Shown: positions 15,681-24,173, counted from the stretch's first letter. The stretch is DNA of 39,471 nucleotides from an uncultured Clostridia bacterium (GCA_945868505.1 CAMBLO010000023.1:1-39471), one strand, 5' to 3'. Made by a program: numbers and translations. The notes: generated by a model not told the origin, from the letters alone.

Positions 15681-17358
15681 TCTTTTGCGAAATGTATATG
15701 GGAAGGCCCTTTTTCCCAATATGATTGCCATTTTGGGTGGCACCATCAACGTCTTTGTGGATGGGATTCTGATCGGGCAGTGTATGGGGGAAATCGGTAT
15801 TGCGGCAGTCAATCAAAGTTTGGCGGTCTATTTGCTTTTATGCACCATCGGTTCTTTGTTTGCTGCTGGAGCATCGGCGGAATCTGCCCATGCCTTCGGA
15901 CAGAGAGAAATGGAAAAAGGGAAAGAATATTTTTCTTTGGCGTTGGAGCTGGCGCTGGTCATCGGCATCCTTTTGTGCGGCCTTGGTGTTTTATTGACAC
16001 CGGCGATTGCGGCGCTATTGGGATCGCCTGAAACGGTGGGGCTGATCGAACAGTATATTCGGATCACCTTTTTTGGCGGTGTGTTCAAAATATTATTATA
16101 CATCCCCTATTTTTATCTGCGGCTGGAAGGGAAAATGCGGCAGTCGGCTATTGCCATGCTGACCATGACCCTTTTGAATATCGGGCTGGATTATGTTTTT
16201 CTGTTCCGTCTGCAGCTTGGGATTTCCGGGGCGGCATGGGCCAGTGTATTGGCGACCATCGTTGCCTGCACCATGAGCTTTTGGTTTTTATGGGGGAAGG
16301 ATACCCAATTTCGGTTCCATCCCATTGGGATAAAGGGAGAAAAAGTAAAGCGGATTTTTACCAGCGGCAGCCCCATGGCAGCCAATAACCTGTTTTCTGC
16401 CCTCCGCATCATTGCCCTGAACAGCATCATGAATCTGGTCAACGGCAGCAGCATGGTTGCCATTTTTGCCATTACCAATAATCTGAATGAATTTTCTATC
16501 TGTGTGCAAAATGGTGTGCCCCAGACGGGAAGTGCCCTGCTGGGGGTCTATCATGGCGAGAGTGATACGAAGGCCATCAGGAGACTGCTTTGGCTGCAGT
16601 TTCAAGCGGGTCTGCTGTTGGCAGGCCTGATGATGGCGGGAACTCTCCTTTTTTCCGGGCAGATCGGCTATTTGTTCGGCTGTGAACTGGATGTGCGCTT
16701 TGCTGTAAGCTGCTGGGCGGTGAGCCTGCTGTTGGGCATTTGCAATAATATTATGAGCTATTATTATTATGCTGTCCGCAATGCGGTGATGGCAAATCTG
16801 ATTACGGTTTTAAGGGTATTTTTTGTTACGGTGGCAGTGGCTTTCTGCATGGTGCCCCTCGGGGAAAGAATTTGGCTGTTTTATCCGGCGGCAGAGCTGA
16901 TTTCTGCATTGATCTGGATGGGATACGGTGCTTTTCTGGCAAAGAAGCAGGGGCAAAAGAGCCTGCTGCTGTTGGAGGAGAATACCGGTGCCAGTATGCA
17001 GCTTTCCGTAGGCTGTGACGCAGAGGAAATCTGCGGCGTCAGTGCAGGGGTGTCGGAGTTTTGTGAGGAAAACGGTCTGACCCTTCAGCAGTCCATGACC
17101 CTCAGCCTTGCGCTGGAGGAACTGCTGATGATTACAGCGGAAAAGACCCTCAAAAACCAAGGCAGGATGGATGTGCGTATTTTGCGGATCAAGGATGGCG
17201 CATTGCTGCGTATCCGTTCCGAAGGAATCCCCTATAACCCCTTGGAGCATGAGGCGGATAATCTGGATTTTATGGGGGTGCAGATGATTATGAAAATGGC
17301 GGTTCGGACAGAGTATCAAAGCACATTGGGGCTGAATACGCTGATCGTTGAAATATAG
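15664..17358 (+). CDS. MATE-family transporter fused to a degenerate RsbW-like ATPase domain
   Basis: This 564-residue protein starts at ATG 15664, 17 bp inside the GH3 gene. Residues 1 to about 435 form a 12-helix MATE/MVF-type flippase or exporter (hydrophobic segments throughout, GASAESAHAFGQ early loop). Residues about 445-564 align with the HATPase fold of the RsbW-like protein at 19058: LSLALEELLM against LDIAVEELFV, and SEGIPYNPLE against DGGIPYNPWE. In the fused domain the N-box Asn, the following His and the G1-box Asp are replaced (by I, E and S), so ATP binding is probably lost. The substrate is unknown. The tail could tether or sense the STAS protein or phosphatase at the membrane. 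Confidence 0.87.
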   Translation: MEREDNLLRNVYGKALFPNMIAILGGTINVFVDGILIGQCMGEIGIAAVNQSLAVYLLLCTIGSLFAAGASAESAHAFGQREMEKGKEYFSLALELALVIGILLCGLGVLLTPAIAALLGSPETVGLIEQYIRITFFGGVFKILLYIPYFYLRLEGKMRQSAIAMLTMTLLNIGLDYVFLFRLQLGISGAAWASVLATIVACTMSFWFLWGKDTQFRFHPIGIKGEKVKRIFTSGSPMAANNLFSALRIIALNSIMNLVNGSSMVAIFAITNNLNEFSICVQNGVPQTGSALLGVYHGESDTKAIRRLLWLQFQAGLLLAGLMMAGTLLFSGQIGYLFGCELDVRFAVSCWAVSLLLGICNNIMSYYYYAVRNAVMANLITVLRVFFVTVAVAFCMVPLGERIWLFYPAAELISALIWMGYGAFLAKKQGQKSLLLLEENTGASMQLSVGCDAEEICGVSAGVSEFCEENGLTLQQSMTLSLALEELLMITAEKTLKNQGRMDVRILRIKDGALLRIRSEGIPYNPLEHEADNLDFMGVQMIMKMAVRTEYQSTLGLNTLIVEI

Positions 17359-17376
17359 GAGAGGAGGAAAAGCAGA

Positions 17377-19044
17377 ATGAAAAAGAAAAACTCCATGGTA
17401 AGGAAATTCACCGTTGGCTTTATCATTTTGGGCATATTGATTTGCAGTGTGACGATTGGGTATGGTTATTTTCAGTATAAGTCTTATATTCAAAAGCAAT
17501 ATAATACAACAGCCTATCAGGTGGCCCATGTATTTGAAAGCTATATGACGGAAGAGGAAATAGAGGAATATATCCATCTGGCGGAGGCTTATTCCATGGG
17601 AGAAGCATCTCTGGAGGATATCGAGGCTGTCAAAAATACAGAGGCCTATCAAAGACAGGTGGCCCTGCTCTATGACCTGCGGGAAAAAATGGGTGCCAAT
17701 GATATTTTTATGTCATACATCAACCAGGACATCACCAATAGCTTTACGGGGGATACGGAAGGCTGGAAGCCCCTGACCTATGTCTTTGACTGCTTTATGG
17801 AAGAGGAGCTGAAATTCGAGTTCGGCGAACGGGGGAAATTCAACCCTGCATATCTTCAGCCCATTCAGGAGGTCTTTGCCACAAAGGCTGCCGTAGACAA
17901 TTACTATATTTCCCGCAGTGAATTTGGATATAATACCTATGCCATTGAGCCCATCGTACTGGACGGCGAAGTGAAGGGGCTCATCGGGGTGGAAATTCCC
18001 ATGGCGACCTTGGAAAGCGCCCTGATGGAATATGTGACATACTCCGTTGTTTCTACCATCCTTCTGGTGGCTTTCTTTATCGCCCTTTATATGTCCTACC
18101 TGTATCGGAAGATGGTTTCCCCCATCAACCTGATTGCTTCTGAGGCGGAAAGCTTTGTGGAAAATAATACGGAAGTTTCGGAAAAACTGGGAACCATAGA
18201 TACGGGAGACGAAATTCAGAAGCTGGGCGAAAGCGTTTTGCAGATGGAAATCGGCATCAAGGAGTATATTGCAAACCTGACAAAGGTGACAGCAGAAAAG
18301 GAAAGAATCGGGGCAGAGCTGAACGTTGCCAAGCAGATTCAGGCGGATATGCTGCCCAGCATTTTCCCTGCCTTCCCGGAAAAAGAAGAATTTGATATTT
18401 TTGCCACCATGGAGCCTGCTAAGGAGGTCGGCGGCGATTTCTATGATTTCTTCTTGGTAGACGATGACCATCTGGCATTTTTGATTGCCGATGTTTCCGG
18501 CAAGGGCGTGCCTGCGGCTTTGTTTATGGTCATTGCCAAAACCCTGATGAAAAACCACGCACAGAAGGGAGAAACTCCCTCTCAGGTGTTTGAAGCAGTG
18601 AATAATCAGCTTTGCGAAAATAATAAAGAGGGCATGTTCGTAACGGCATGGATGGGGATTTTGGAAATTTCCACCGGGAAGCTGAGCTATGTCAATGCAG
18701 GGCATAACCCTCCTGTGGTAAAAGGCGCAGATGGCGCATTCCGCTATCTCCATTGCCAATCTGACTTTGTCCTTGCGGGGATGGAGGGAATGCCTTACCA
18801 TCAGGGCGAGCTGCAGATCGCAAAGGGAGACAGCATCTATCTCTATACCGACGGCGTAACAGAAGCTATCAACGAAAAGGAAGAATTGTACGGCGAGGAT
18901 CGATTGGAAATGGTACTCAATCAGCATAAGGAAGAAGCACCGGAAGAGATTCTCCGTGCAGTAAAAGCAAGCATTGATACATTTGCAGGAGAAGTGGAGC
19001 AGTTTGATGATATTACCATGCTGTGCTTGACCTATAAAGGATAA
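17377..19044 (+). CDS. Membrane-bound SpoIIE/RsbU-like PP2C phosphatase with extracytoplasmic sensor
   Basis: This 555-residue protein starts at ATG 17377 behind GGAGAGGAGG. It has a first membrane helix at about 12-32, an extracytoplasmic region of about 190 residues (probable Cache-like sensor), a second helix at about 221-244, a HAMP-like linker (SPINLIASEAESF onwards), a short coiled coil (IGAELNVAKQIQADMLP), and a C-terminal SpoIIE/PPM domain. Metal-binding acidic motifs are intact: VGGDFYDFF, ADVSGKGVPAALFM, LYTDGVTEA and FDDITML. It should dephosphorylate the STAS antagonist in response to an external signal, releasing the kinase's partner. It lies 18 bp after the MATE gene and 13 bp before the kinase. 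Confidence 0.93.
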   Translation: MKKKNSMVRKFTVGFIILGILICSVTIGYGYFQYKSYIQKQYNTTAYQVAHVFESYMTEEEIEEYIHLAEAYSMGEASLEDIEAVKNTEAYQRQVALLYDLREKMGANDIFMSYINQDITNSFTGDTEGWKPLTYVFDCFMEEELKFEFGERGKFNPAYLQPIQEVFATKAAVDNYYISRSEFGYNTYAIEPIVLDGEVKGLIGVEIPMATLESALMEYVTYSVVSTILLVAFFIALYMSYLYRKMVSPINLIASEAESFVENNTEVSEKLGTIDTGDEIQKLGESVLQMEIGIKEYIANLTKVTAEKERIGAELNVAKQIQADMLPSIFPAFPEKEEFDIFATMEPAKEVGGDFYDFFLVDDDHLAFLIADVSGKGVPAALFMVIAKTLMKNHAQKGETPSQVFEAVNNQLCENNKEGMFVTAWMGILEISTGKLSYVNAGHNPPVVKGADGAFRYLHCQSDFVLAGMEGMPYHQGELQIAKGDSIYLYTDGVTEAINEKEELYGEDRLEMVLNQHKEEAPEEILRAVKASIDTFAGEVEQFDDITMLCLTYKG

Positions 19045-19057
19045 GGAGGCGAAATCA

Positions 19058-19474
19058 GTGATAGAATTATCCGTTATCGCAAAAACAGAAAACCTGGATC
19101 AGGTTTTGGATTTTGTCAATGAAGAACTGGAAAAACAGGGTTGCTCTATGCGGGCGCAGCTGGAGCTGGATATCGCCGTAGAGGAACTGTTTGTAAATAT
19201 TGCCCATTATGCCTACCGCCCCAAGGAAGGCCCTGTGACCATACAGATAGATTTTGACGGGGACATGATATCGGTTATTTTCATTGACGGCGGCATTCCC
19301 TATAACCCGTGGGAAAGAAAAGACCCGGATGTTACCCTTTCCGCGGAGGAGCGGCAAGTGGGCGGTCTTGGGGTCTATATGGTGAAAAAGAGCATGGACC
19401 ATGTGGACTATCAGTATGAAGAAGGGAAAAATATACTGACAATACAAAAACAGATACAGGACGATGCCAAATAA
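19058..19474 (+). CDS. RsbW/SpoIIAB-like serine kinase (HATPase_c_2)
   Basis: This 138-residue protein starts at GTG 19058 behind AAGGAGG with 8-nt spacing. The GHKL ATP-binding motifs are intact: N box LDIAVEELFVNIAHYA, G1 box FIDGGIPYNPW and G2 box GGLGVYMVKK. It is expected to phosphorylate the STAS protein at 13711 and to sequester a target protein when not bound to the antagonist. No sigma factor is encoded nearby, so the target is unknown. Its last about 40 bp are repeated as a fragment at 20691. Confidence 0.92.
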   Translation: MIELSVIAKTENLDQVLDFVNEELEKQGCSMRAQLELDIAVEELFVNIAHYAYRPKEGPVTIQIDFDGDMISVIFIDGGIPYNPWERKDPDVTLSAEERQVGGLGVYMVKKSMDHVDYQYEEGKNILTIQKQIQDDAK

Positions 19475-20667
19475 GAACGGAGGGAATAGAATGGGAAAAA
19501 CATTTCGACCGGATGCGGCGGAACGGGAAGCCAACGAGATTGCTTTCCGCTTTCAGAACAGCAATGATGTTATGGGGGACATGAGCCGTGCCTACCATGT
19601 AGATTTTTCCAATATTAAAATTCATACGGACGGGGCGGCAGACAGTAAGGTTAAGGCCGCAGGAAAGGACGCATTGGCGAAAGGGAACGACCTGTTCTTC
19701 GGCAAGGGCATTTTTGAAAGCAACGACCCCGGCAGCAAAGGCCTTCTCGCCCATGAGCTTGCCCATACCATGCAGCAGGGGGCAGCCGATGGCGGCGAAG
19801 GGGCTGTCAGCGAAATGGCACCTATGGGTGCGGAGCAAGGCGGTAGGATTCGGGATTGGTTTAAAGGGCTGTTTGGAGGAAAGAAAGAGCCGGAAATGCA
19901 GATTTCTGAGCCAACTTTGGCGGACGACCCGACGGCACCTGGCTTTAGAGGCTATCAAACCCATCATTCGGGTTCTTCGGATGACCAGTCACGCACTTTT
20001 ATGAGTAGCCAGAGCCGGGCCATCTTCCAAATGGTACAAAATGCTACACCGGAGCAGCTGCGGACAGACCCTAAGCTAAGGGAATTGATTCTGAATGACT
20101 ATAAGACCAATATGTCCAAGCGCTTGCAGAACTATGAGGACAAAAGTTATATGTCTACGTTTTCCGAGGTATTCCGTTCGAGTGGTGCCGGAGAACTGAA
20201 AACCTTAAATATGCTTTTGGATGCCAACATGCCGGAAAACCTTGTCTTCCAAATGGGCGATATATACGACGGGACACAGGGGTCTGTAGGTGCAATGTTG
20301 CAGCATGGTGCTGAGCAGATTGGCGAAAACGATGATTTAATGGAGATATTGCAGGAGGGCATGAAAGGTTTTGCCGGATCTTCTCATTTTACAGGAGAAA
20401 ATGCCCACAGACAGTCTGAGATGATGATGAATAATCTTATGCTGCGTTACATGGGTCCTAAACTTGGCACTTTTCAGGGGGATCAGGATAAACGAAAGAA
20501 ATATCAGCAGGCATCAGTTGCAATGCAGAAAGAGGCCAATCTGGGTAAATCTGCCGGTGCAGGATTTTTCCGCAGACTTTTGGATGGTTTCCGCGTATAA
20601 GAGGGAGCAGGATGTGAGAAAATGAAACGATTGGCAGCCATGGGGGCGTATCGCCTTTCCATGTATT
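19436..20667 (+). repeat. Tandem duplication, copy A (rsbW tail, DUF4157 gene, ATPase-gene start)
   Basis: Copy A starts within the 3' end of the RsbW-like gene (CTGACAATAC...) and ends with the first 45 bp of the ATPase gene. The same order recurs in copy B with an offset of 1255-1261 bp. Confidence 0.85.
19491..20600 (+). CDS. eCIS core-domain protein (DUF4157), copy 1
   Basis: This 369-residue protein starts at ATG 19491 behind CGGAGGGA; an upstream in-frame ATG at 19464 lies inside the kinase gene and has no such box. Residues about 1-100 are the DUF4157 / eCIS core domain, the best marker protein of eCIS loci, with MSRAYHVDFSNIKIHTD, the LFFGKGIF segment and a zinc-metallopeptidase-like HELAH at 88-92 followed by TMQQG. 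A charged linker (about 110-150) leads to a helical C-terminal domain of about 220 residues shared with copy 2 and with no recognised toxin motif. DUF4157 proteins are considered cargo or cargo-processing factors, so this is a candidate load of the particle. Confidence 0.9.
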   Translation: MGKTFRPDAAEREANEIAFRFQNSNDVMGDMSRAYHVDFSNIKIHTDGAADSKVKAAGKDALAKGNDLFFGKGIFESNDPGSKGLLAHELAHTMQQGAADGGEGAVSEMAPMGAEQGGRIRDWFKGLFGGKKEPEMQISEPTLADDPTAPGFRGYQTHHSGSSDDQSRTFMSSQSRAIFQMVQNATPEQLRTDPKLRELILNDYKTNMSKRLQNYEDKSYMSTFSEVFRSSGAGELKTLNMLLDANMPENLVFQMGDIYDGTQGSVGAMLQHGAEQIGENDDLMEILQEGMKGFAGSSHFTGENAHRQSEMMMNNLMLRYMGPKLGTFQGDQDKRKKYQQASVAMQKEANLGKSAGAGFFRRLLDGFRV

Positions 20668-20669
20668 GA
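20622..20669 (+). pseudogene. Fragment of the eCIS ATPase gene start left by the duplication
   Basis: Fifteen codons (MKRLAAMGAYRLSMY, then TGA) match the first 15 codons of the ATPase at 21883, including the leader AGGATGTGAGAAA. Directly after it (from about 20691) comes a copy of the 3' end of the RsbW-like gene, including its terminal QIQDDAK codons in another context. This is the junction of the tandem duplication and not a working gene. Confidence 0.8.
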
Positions 20670-20690
20670 AAGGAAGAAAACAGAAGTATT

Positions 20691-21928
20691 CTGACAATAC
20701 GAAAACAGATACAGGATGATGCCAAATAAGGACGGAGGAAATAGAATGGGAAAAACATTTCGACCGGATGTGGCGGAACGGGAAGCCAACGAGATTGCTT
20801 TCCGCTTTCAGAACAGCAATGATGTCATGGGAGATATGAGCCGTGCCTACCATGTTGATTTTTCCAATATCAAAATTCATACGGACGGGGCAGCAGACAG
20901 TAAGGTTAAGGCTGCAGGGAAGGACGCACTGGCAAAGGGAAATGACCTGTTCTTCGGCAAGGGGATTTTTGAAAGCAACGACCCCGGCAGCAAAGGCCTT
21001 TTGGCTCACGAGCTTGCCCATACCATGCAGCAGGGAGCAGCCGATGGCGGCGAAGGGGCTGTCAGCGAAATGGCACCTATGGGTGCGGAGCAGGGCGGTA
21101 GGCTTCGGGATTGGTTTAAGAGACGGTTTTCTTCAAAAAAAGACACTGGAAATTCTGAAGAAGACATTGAAATTTCCGGGCCAACTTTAATGGATGACCC
21201 GAATGCATCCGATTTTACAGGGTATCAGCTTCATACGGATGACCCGGATGAACAGAAGCTCCGATTTATGAGTACCCAGAGCAGGGCAATCTATGAAATG
21301 GCAAAATCTGTTTCACCGGAGCAGCTGCGAAAAGACCCTCAGCTAAGGGAATTGATTTTGAATGACTATAAGACCAGTATGTCCGATCGTTTGCAGGGAT
21401 ATGAGGATAAATCATACGGAGATATGTATTCTTCGGTATTCCGCGGGGATTCTACCGGAGAGCTGGCATCCTTCAATATGCTTATGAATGCAAGTATGCC
21501 GCAAAACCTTGCCTTCGAAATGGGCGATATATACGACGGGACATCGAAGTCTGAAGATAAAATGTTTCGGTATGGCGCTGATCAGATTTACGGAGACGAT
21601 AAAATGATGAAGATATTGAAGGCGGGCATGAAAGGCTTTGCGGGTTCTTCTCATTTTGAAGGAGAAAAAGCCTACAGACAGTCTGAAACGATGATGGAAA
21701 ATGTTTTACTGCATGGCTTGACTCCTACACTTTCGAATTTTGCAAAGAATACAGGAAATGACAAGGAGAAACAGAGGCAATATCGTGACGCAGCAAAGGC
21801 TATGAAGCACGGTGGAACAGAACGTTTCCGCAGACTTTTGTTTCGTTCGCGCATGAGATAAGAAAAAGCAGGATGTGAGAAAATGAAACGATTGGCAGCC
21901 ATGGGGGCGTATCGCCTTTCCATGTATT
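20691..21928 (+). repeat. Tandem duplication, copy B (rsbW tail fragment, DUF4157 gene, ATPase-gene start)
   Basis: This is the counterpart of copy A. CTGACAATAC at 20691 corresponds to 19436, the DUF4157 start at 20746 to 19491, and the ATPase ATG at 21883 to the dead fragment at 20622. The 5' half is far better conserved than the 3' half. Confidence 0.85.
20746..21861 (+). CDS. eCIS core-domain protein (DUF4157), copy 2
   Basis: This 371-residue paralogue of the 19491 gene starts at ATG 20746 behind CGGAGGAA. The first about 115 residues differ from copy 1 at only a few positions, while the DNA carries many silent changes, so the core domain is under constraint. The HELAH motif is kept at 88-92. 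The linker (about 116-150) has changed length and sequence, and the C-terminal domain is only moderately similar, keeping NDYKT, MGDIYDGT and GMKGFAGSSHF blocks. The two copies may carry distinct specificities on a common docking domain, which is inference. Confidence 0.9.
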   Translation: MGKTFRPDVAEREANEIAFRFQNSNDVMGDMSRAYHVDFSNIKIHTDGAADSKVKAAGKDALAKGNDLFFGKGIFESNDPGSKGLLAHELAHTMQQGAADGGEGAVSEMAPMGAEQGGRLRDWFKRRFSSKKDTGNSEEDIEISGPTLMDDPNASDFTGYQLHTDDPDEQKLRFMSTQSRAIYEMAKSVSPEQLRKDPQLRELILNDYKTSMSDRLQGYEDKSYGDMYSSVFRGDSTGELASFNMLMNASMPQNLAFEMGDIYDGTSKSEDKMFRYGADQIYGDDKMMKILKAGMKGFAGSSHFEGEKAYRQSETMMENVLLHGLTPTLSNFAKNTGNDKEKQRQYRDAAKAMKHGGTERFRRLLFRSRMR

Positions 21929-23940
21929 TGAAGGAAGAAGGAAACAACGCCTATTGGGGGAAGTATTCCCGTTTGCTGGACAGCGAAGTGACAGAGGAGC
22001 TGCTGCAGCAATTAGAGGAAAACTATATGGAAGCCATGGCGGAGGAAGAAGGCAGCATAGGCAGGCTGTATGACCTGCTCCGCCCCGAGGAGGAGGCCGG
22101 CAGACTGGCGTGGTGTTCCTTGGAGCTGGCGGTGCTGTATTATATGGATGAGCAGATTGGCGAGGTCTTTTCTGCCATTGATGCTTCCGCAGGGGAGGGG
22201 GCAACCCTTTCCCTGGCGGCAAGGCTGCTTTATGGGGCGGCGGCGAATCTGGAACAGGCCTTTTTGATGAAGGAAGCCTTTTCCCGCATAGAATTGCTGC
22301 TGCAGGCGGAATATCCCCCTGGACGGATCGGAACGGAGCGGCTTTTTGTAGATGACAGATTGGTGCAGTGGATGAGCGGAGAGGAAAGCCCCTTCCTCCA
22401 TCCCTTTGTGCAGACGGAGCCTTTGCCGAAGGAAGCACCTTCTCCCATTTGGGAAAGCATCGGGCAGGAGTTGTTGGCGGAACTGCGGGGCTGTGCTGCC
22501 GCAAACAAAGGTGAGATTGTGGTGGGCGTGGTTTCCGGCACAGCGGGCAGCGGCAGAGCCTTTTTGGTTCGGCAAACGGCAGAAGCCTTGGAACAGCCTC
22601 TTTTGCTGGTGGAAATGGGCTATTTTGGTTCTTTGGAACAGCTTTTGACCCAGTGGCGGAAGCTGCTGCGGGAAGTATTGTTGTCGCCTGTCCTCCTTTG
22701 CATCAAAGGGGTCACGAAGCAGCCCTCCGTAGAAAGTATGCTGACGATTTTGGTCAATGAATATGAAGCTGTGGTGAAAAATGCGTGGCTGCTTGGCTTG
22801 CAGGCTTCTCCCGCCGAAAGACCCCTGTTCTTTACGGTGGCGGAGGATGTGAAGCCCATTCCCCTGCTGCGGCAACGGGTGGTGCAGAAGCATCTGCCTA
22901 TGCCCAAATTGGCGGAACGGGCAGCCTTGTGGGACTATTTTGGGAAAAAATATCTGCCGGGGGTTTCTCTGCCCTCTCAAGAACTGGCGGTAAAAATGAA
23001 GCTGCCCTTGGGCAGTATGGAAAAAATCGTGAAGCATCTGGCTTGCCTGCCCAAGGGAGAGCCTTTGGAAAGCCGCACCATCTTCCGCTATTGCTATGAA
23101 CTGCTGGATGATGGACGCTACGATTCCATCAAACGGGTGGAAACCCAGTATACTTACGAGGATTTGAAGCTGGAGGAATCCCAAAAGCAGATTATTATGG
23201 ATATCTGCGCCCAAGTGGAGCAGCGCAAGCGGGTTTTGAGCGATTGGAATTTGCAGAGCCGTTATTCCTACGGCACCTCCATCAGTGCCCTGTTCACCGG
23301 CCCTCCTGGCACGGGGAAAACCATGGCAGTCCATGTCATTGCCGGGATTCTGGGACTGGAATTATTCAAGGTGGATATTTCCCAGATTGTGGATAAATAT
23401 GTGGGCGAAACGGAAAAACGCTTGGAGGAGGTATTCCGTCGGGCGGAACAGAGCAACATGATTCTGTTCTTCGACGAAGCCGATGCCATCATCGGCAAGC
23501 GCAGCGAAACCAAGGAGGCCAAGGATAAGTATGCCAATACAGAGGTGGCCTATCTTTTGCAGCGGATGGAGGAATACGACGGCATTGTGATTCTGGCGAC
23601 TAATTACAGCCAGAATATTGATGCGGCCTTCATGCGGCGAATTCGCTTTACGGTGCATTTCCCCCTGCCCGATGAGGCAAGGCGGAAGGAGATTTGGCAG
23701 TCTGCCTTTGCGGCAGAAACCCCTGTGGGCGAATTGGACTATACCTATCTGAGCCGTCAGTTTGAATTCAGCGGCGGTCAGATTAAAAATGTGGTTTGGA
23801 ATGCCTGCTTCTTTGCAGCCAAGGAGGATAGCCCCGTGGAAATGCGGCATATCGTGCGAGCCATCCAGATGGAACTGACAAAGGATAAAAAGGTTTCCTT
23901 CCAAGAGGTTTTGGGGGCTTATGCCCATTTGGTCTATTAA
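21883..23940 (+). CDS. eCIS AAA+ ATPase (Afp15-like)
   Basis: This 685-residue protein starts at ATG 21883 with only a weak AGGATGTGAG box upstream. The N-terminal 200 residues are helical. A first ATPase-like domain has a degenerate P-loop GTAGSGRA at 219-226 (Arg instead of Lys). The second domain is canonical: Walker A GPPGTGKT at 473-480, Walker B ILFFDEAD at 527-534, sensor-1 Asn in VILATNYSQNIDAAF, and an MRRIRF arginine-finger region. This is the ATPase conserved in eCIS clusters, thought to act in assembly or cargo loading. It is followed only by a short ORF and the terminator of the locus. Confidence 0.93.
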   Translation: MKRLAAMGAYRLSMYLKEEGNNAYWGKYSRLLDSEVTEELLQQLEENYMEAMAEEEGSIGRLYDLLRPEEEAGRLAWCSLELAVLYYMDEQIGEVFSAIDASAGEGATLSLAARLLYGAAANLEQAFLMKEAFSRIELLLQAEYPPGRIGTERLFVDDRLVQWMSGEESPFLHPFVQTEPLPKEAPSPIWESIGQELLAELRGCAAANKGEIVVGVVSGTAGSGRAFLVRQTAEALEQPLLLVEMGYFGSLEQLLTQWRKLLREVLLSPVLLCIKGVTKQPSVESMLTILVNEYEAVVKNAWLLGLQASPAERPLFFTVAEDVKPIPLLRQRVVQKHLPMPKLAERAALWDYFGKKYLPGVSLPSQELAVKMKLPLGSMEKIVKHLACLPKGEPLESRTIFRYCYELLDDGRYDSIKRVETQYTYEDLKLEESQKQIIMDICAQVEQRKRVLSDWNLQSRYSYGTSISALFTGPPGTGKTMAVHVIAGILGLELFKVDISQIVDKYVGETEKRLEEVFRRAEQSNMILFFDEADAIIGKRSETKEAKDKYANTEVAYLLQRMEEYDGIVILATNYSQNIDAAFMRRIRFTVHFPLPDEARRKEIWQSAFAAETPVGELDYTYLSRQFEFSGGQIKNVVWNACFFAAKEDSPVEMRHIVRAIQMELTKDKKVSFQEVLGAYAHLVY

Positions 23941-24003
23941 GAAAAGCATGGTGGAGTTTTTTTCCGCATATACATAGCAACAAAAGCGAAACGGGTGGGA
24001 AAA

Positions 24004-24108
24004 ATGAAAACCATCAGGCTGACCAATGTATATGAGGGAGGAGAAGCACCGAATCACGAAAAACTGAAAAGAATATTGCTGCAATATATACGAAAGCAAA
24101 CTGCGTGA
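24004..24108 (+). CDS. Possible 34-residue protein at the end of the eCIS operon
   Basis: A short frame runs from ATG 24004 to TGA 24108, beginning MKTIRLTNVYEGGEA and ending with basic helix-forming residues. It is preceded by GGGTGGGAAAA, a weak ribosome site. It lies between the ATPase gene and the operon terminator. No family is recognised. It could be a real small accessory protein or chance. Confidence 0.35.
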   Translation: MKTIRLTNVYEGGEAPNHEKLKRILLQYIRKQTA

Positions 24109-24113
24109 GACTG

Positions 24114-24173
24114 AGCAGGTAGACTTTGCAAAGGGAAAAAGGACAGCCCTTTGGGAAATCTGCCTGCTTTTTT
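24114..24173 (+). terminator. Long hairpin terminator closing the eCIS locus
   Basis: A 22-nt arm (24114-24135, starting AGCAGGTAGA) pairs with 24147-24168 with only a few mismatches or G-U pairs, around an 11-nt loop, and is followed by TTTTTT. It separates the eCIS operon from the recombinase gene, which begins 37 bp later. Confidence 0.85.

Noticed and set aside
19464..19490. ATG 19464 as the start of the first DUF4157 protein
   Set aside because: It lies inside the kinase gene and the true ribosome box (CGGAGGGA) falls between it and ATG 19491; the duplicated copy has the same layout.
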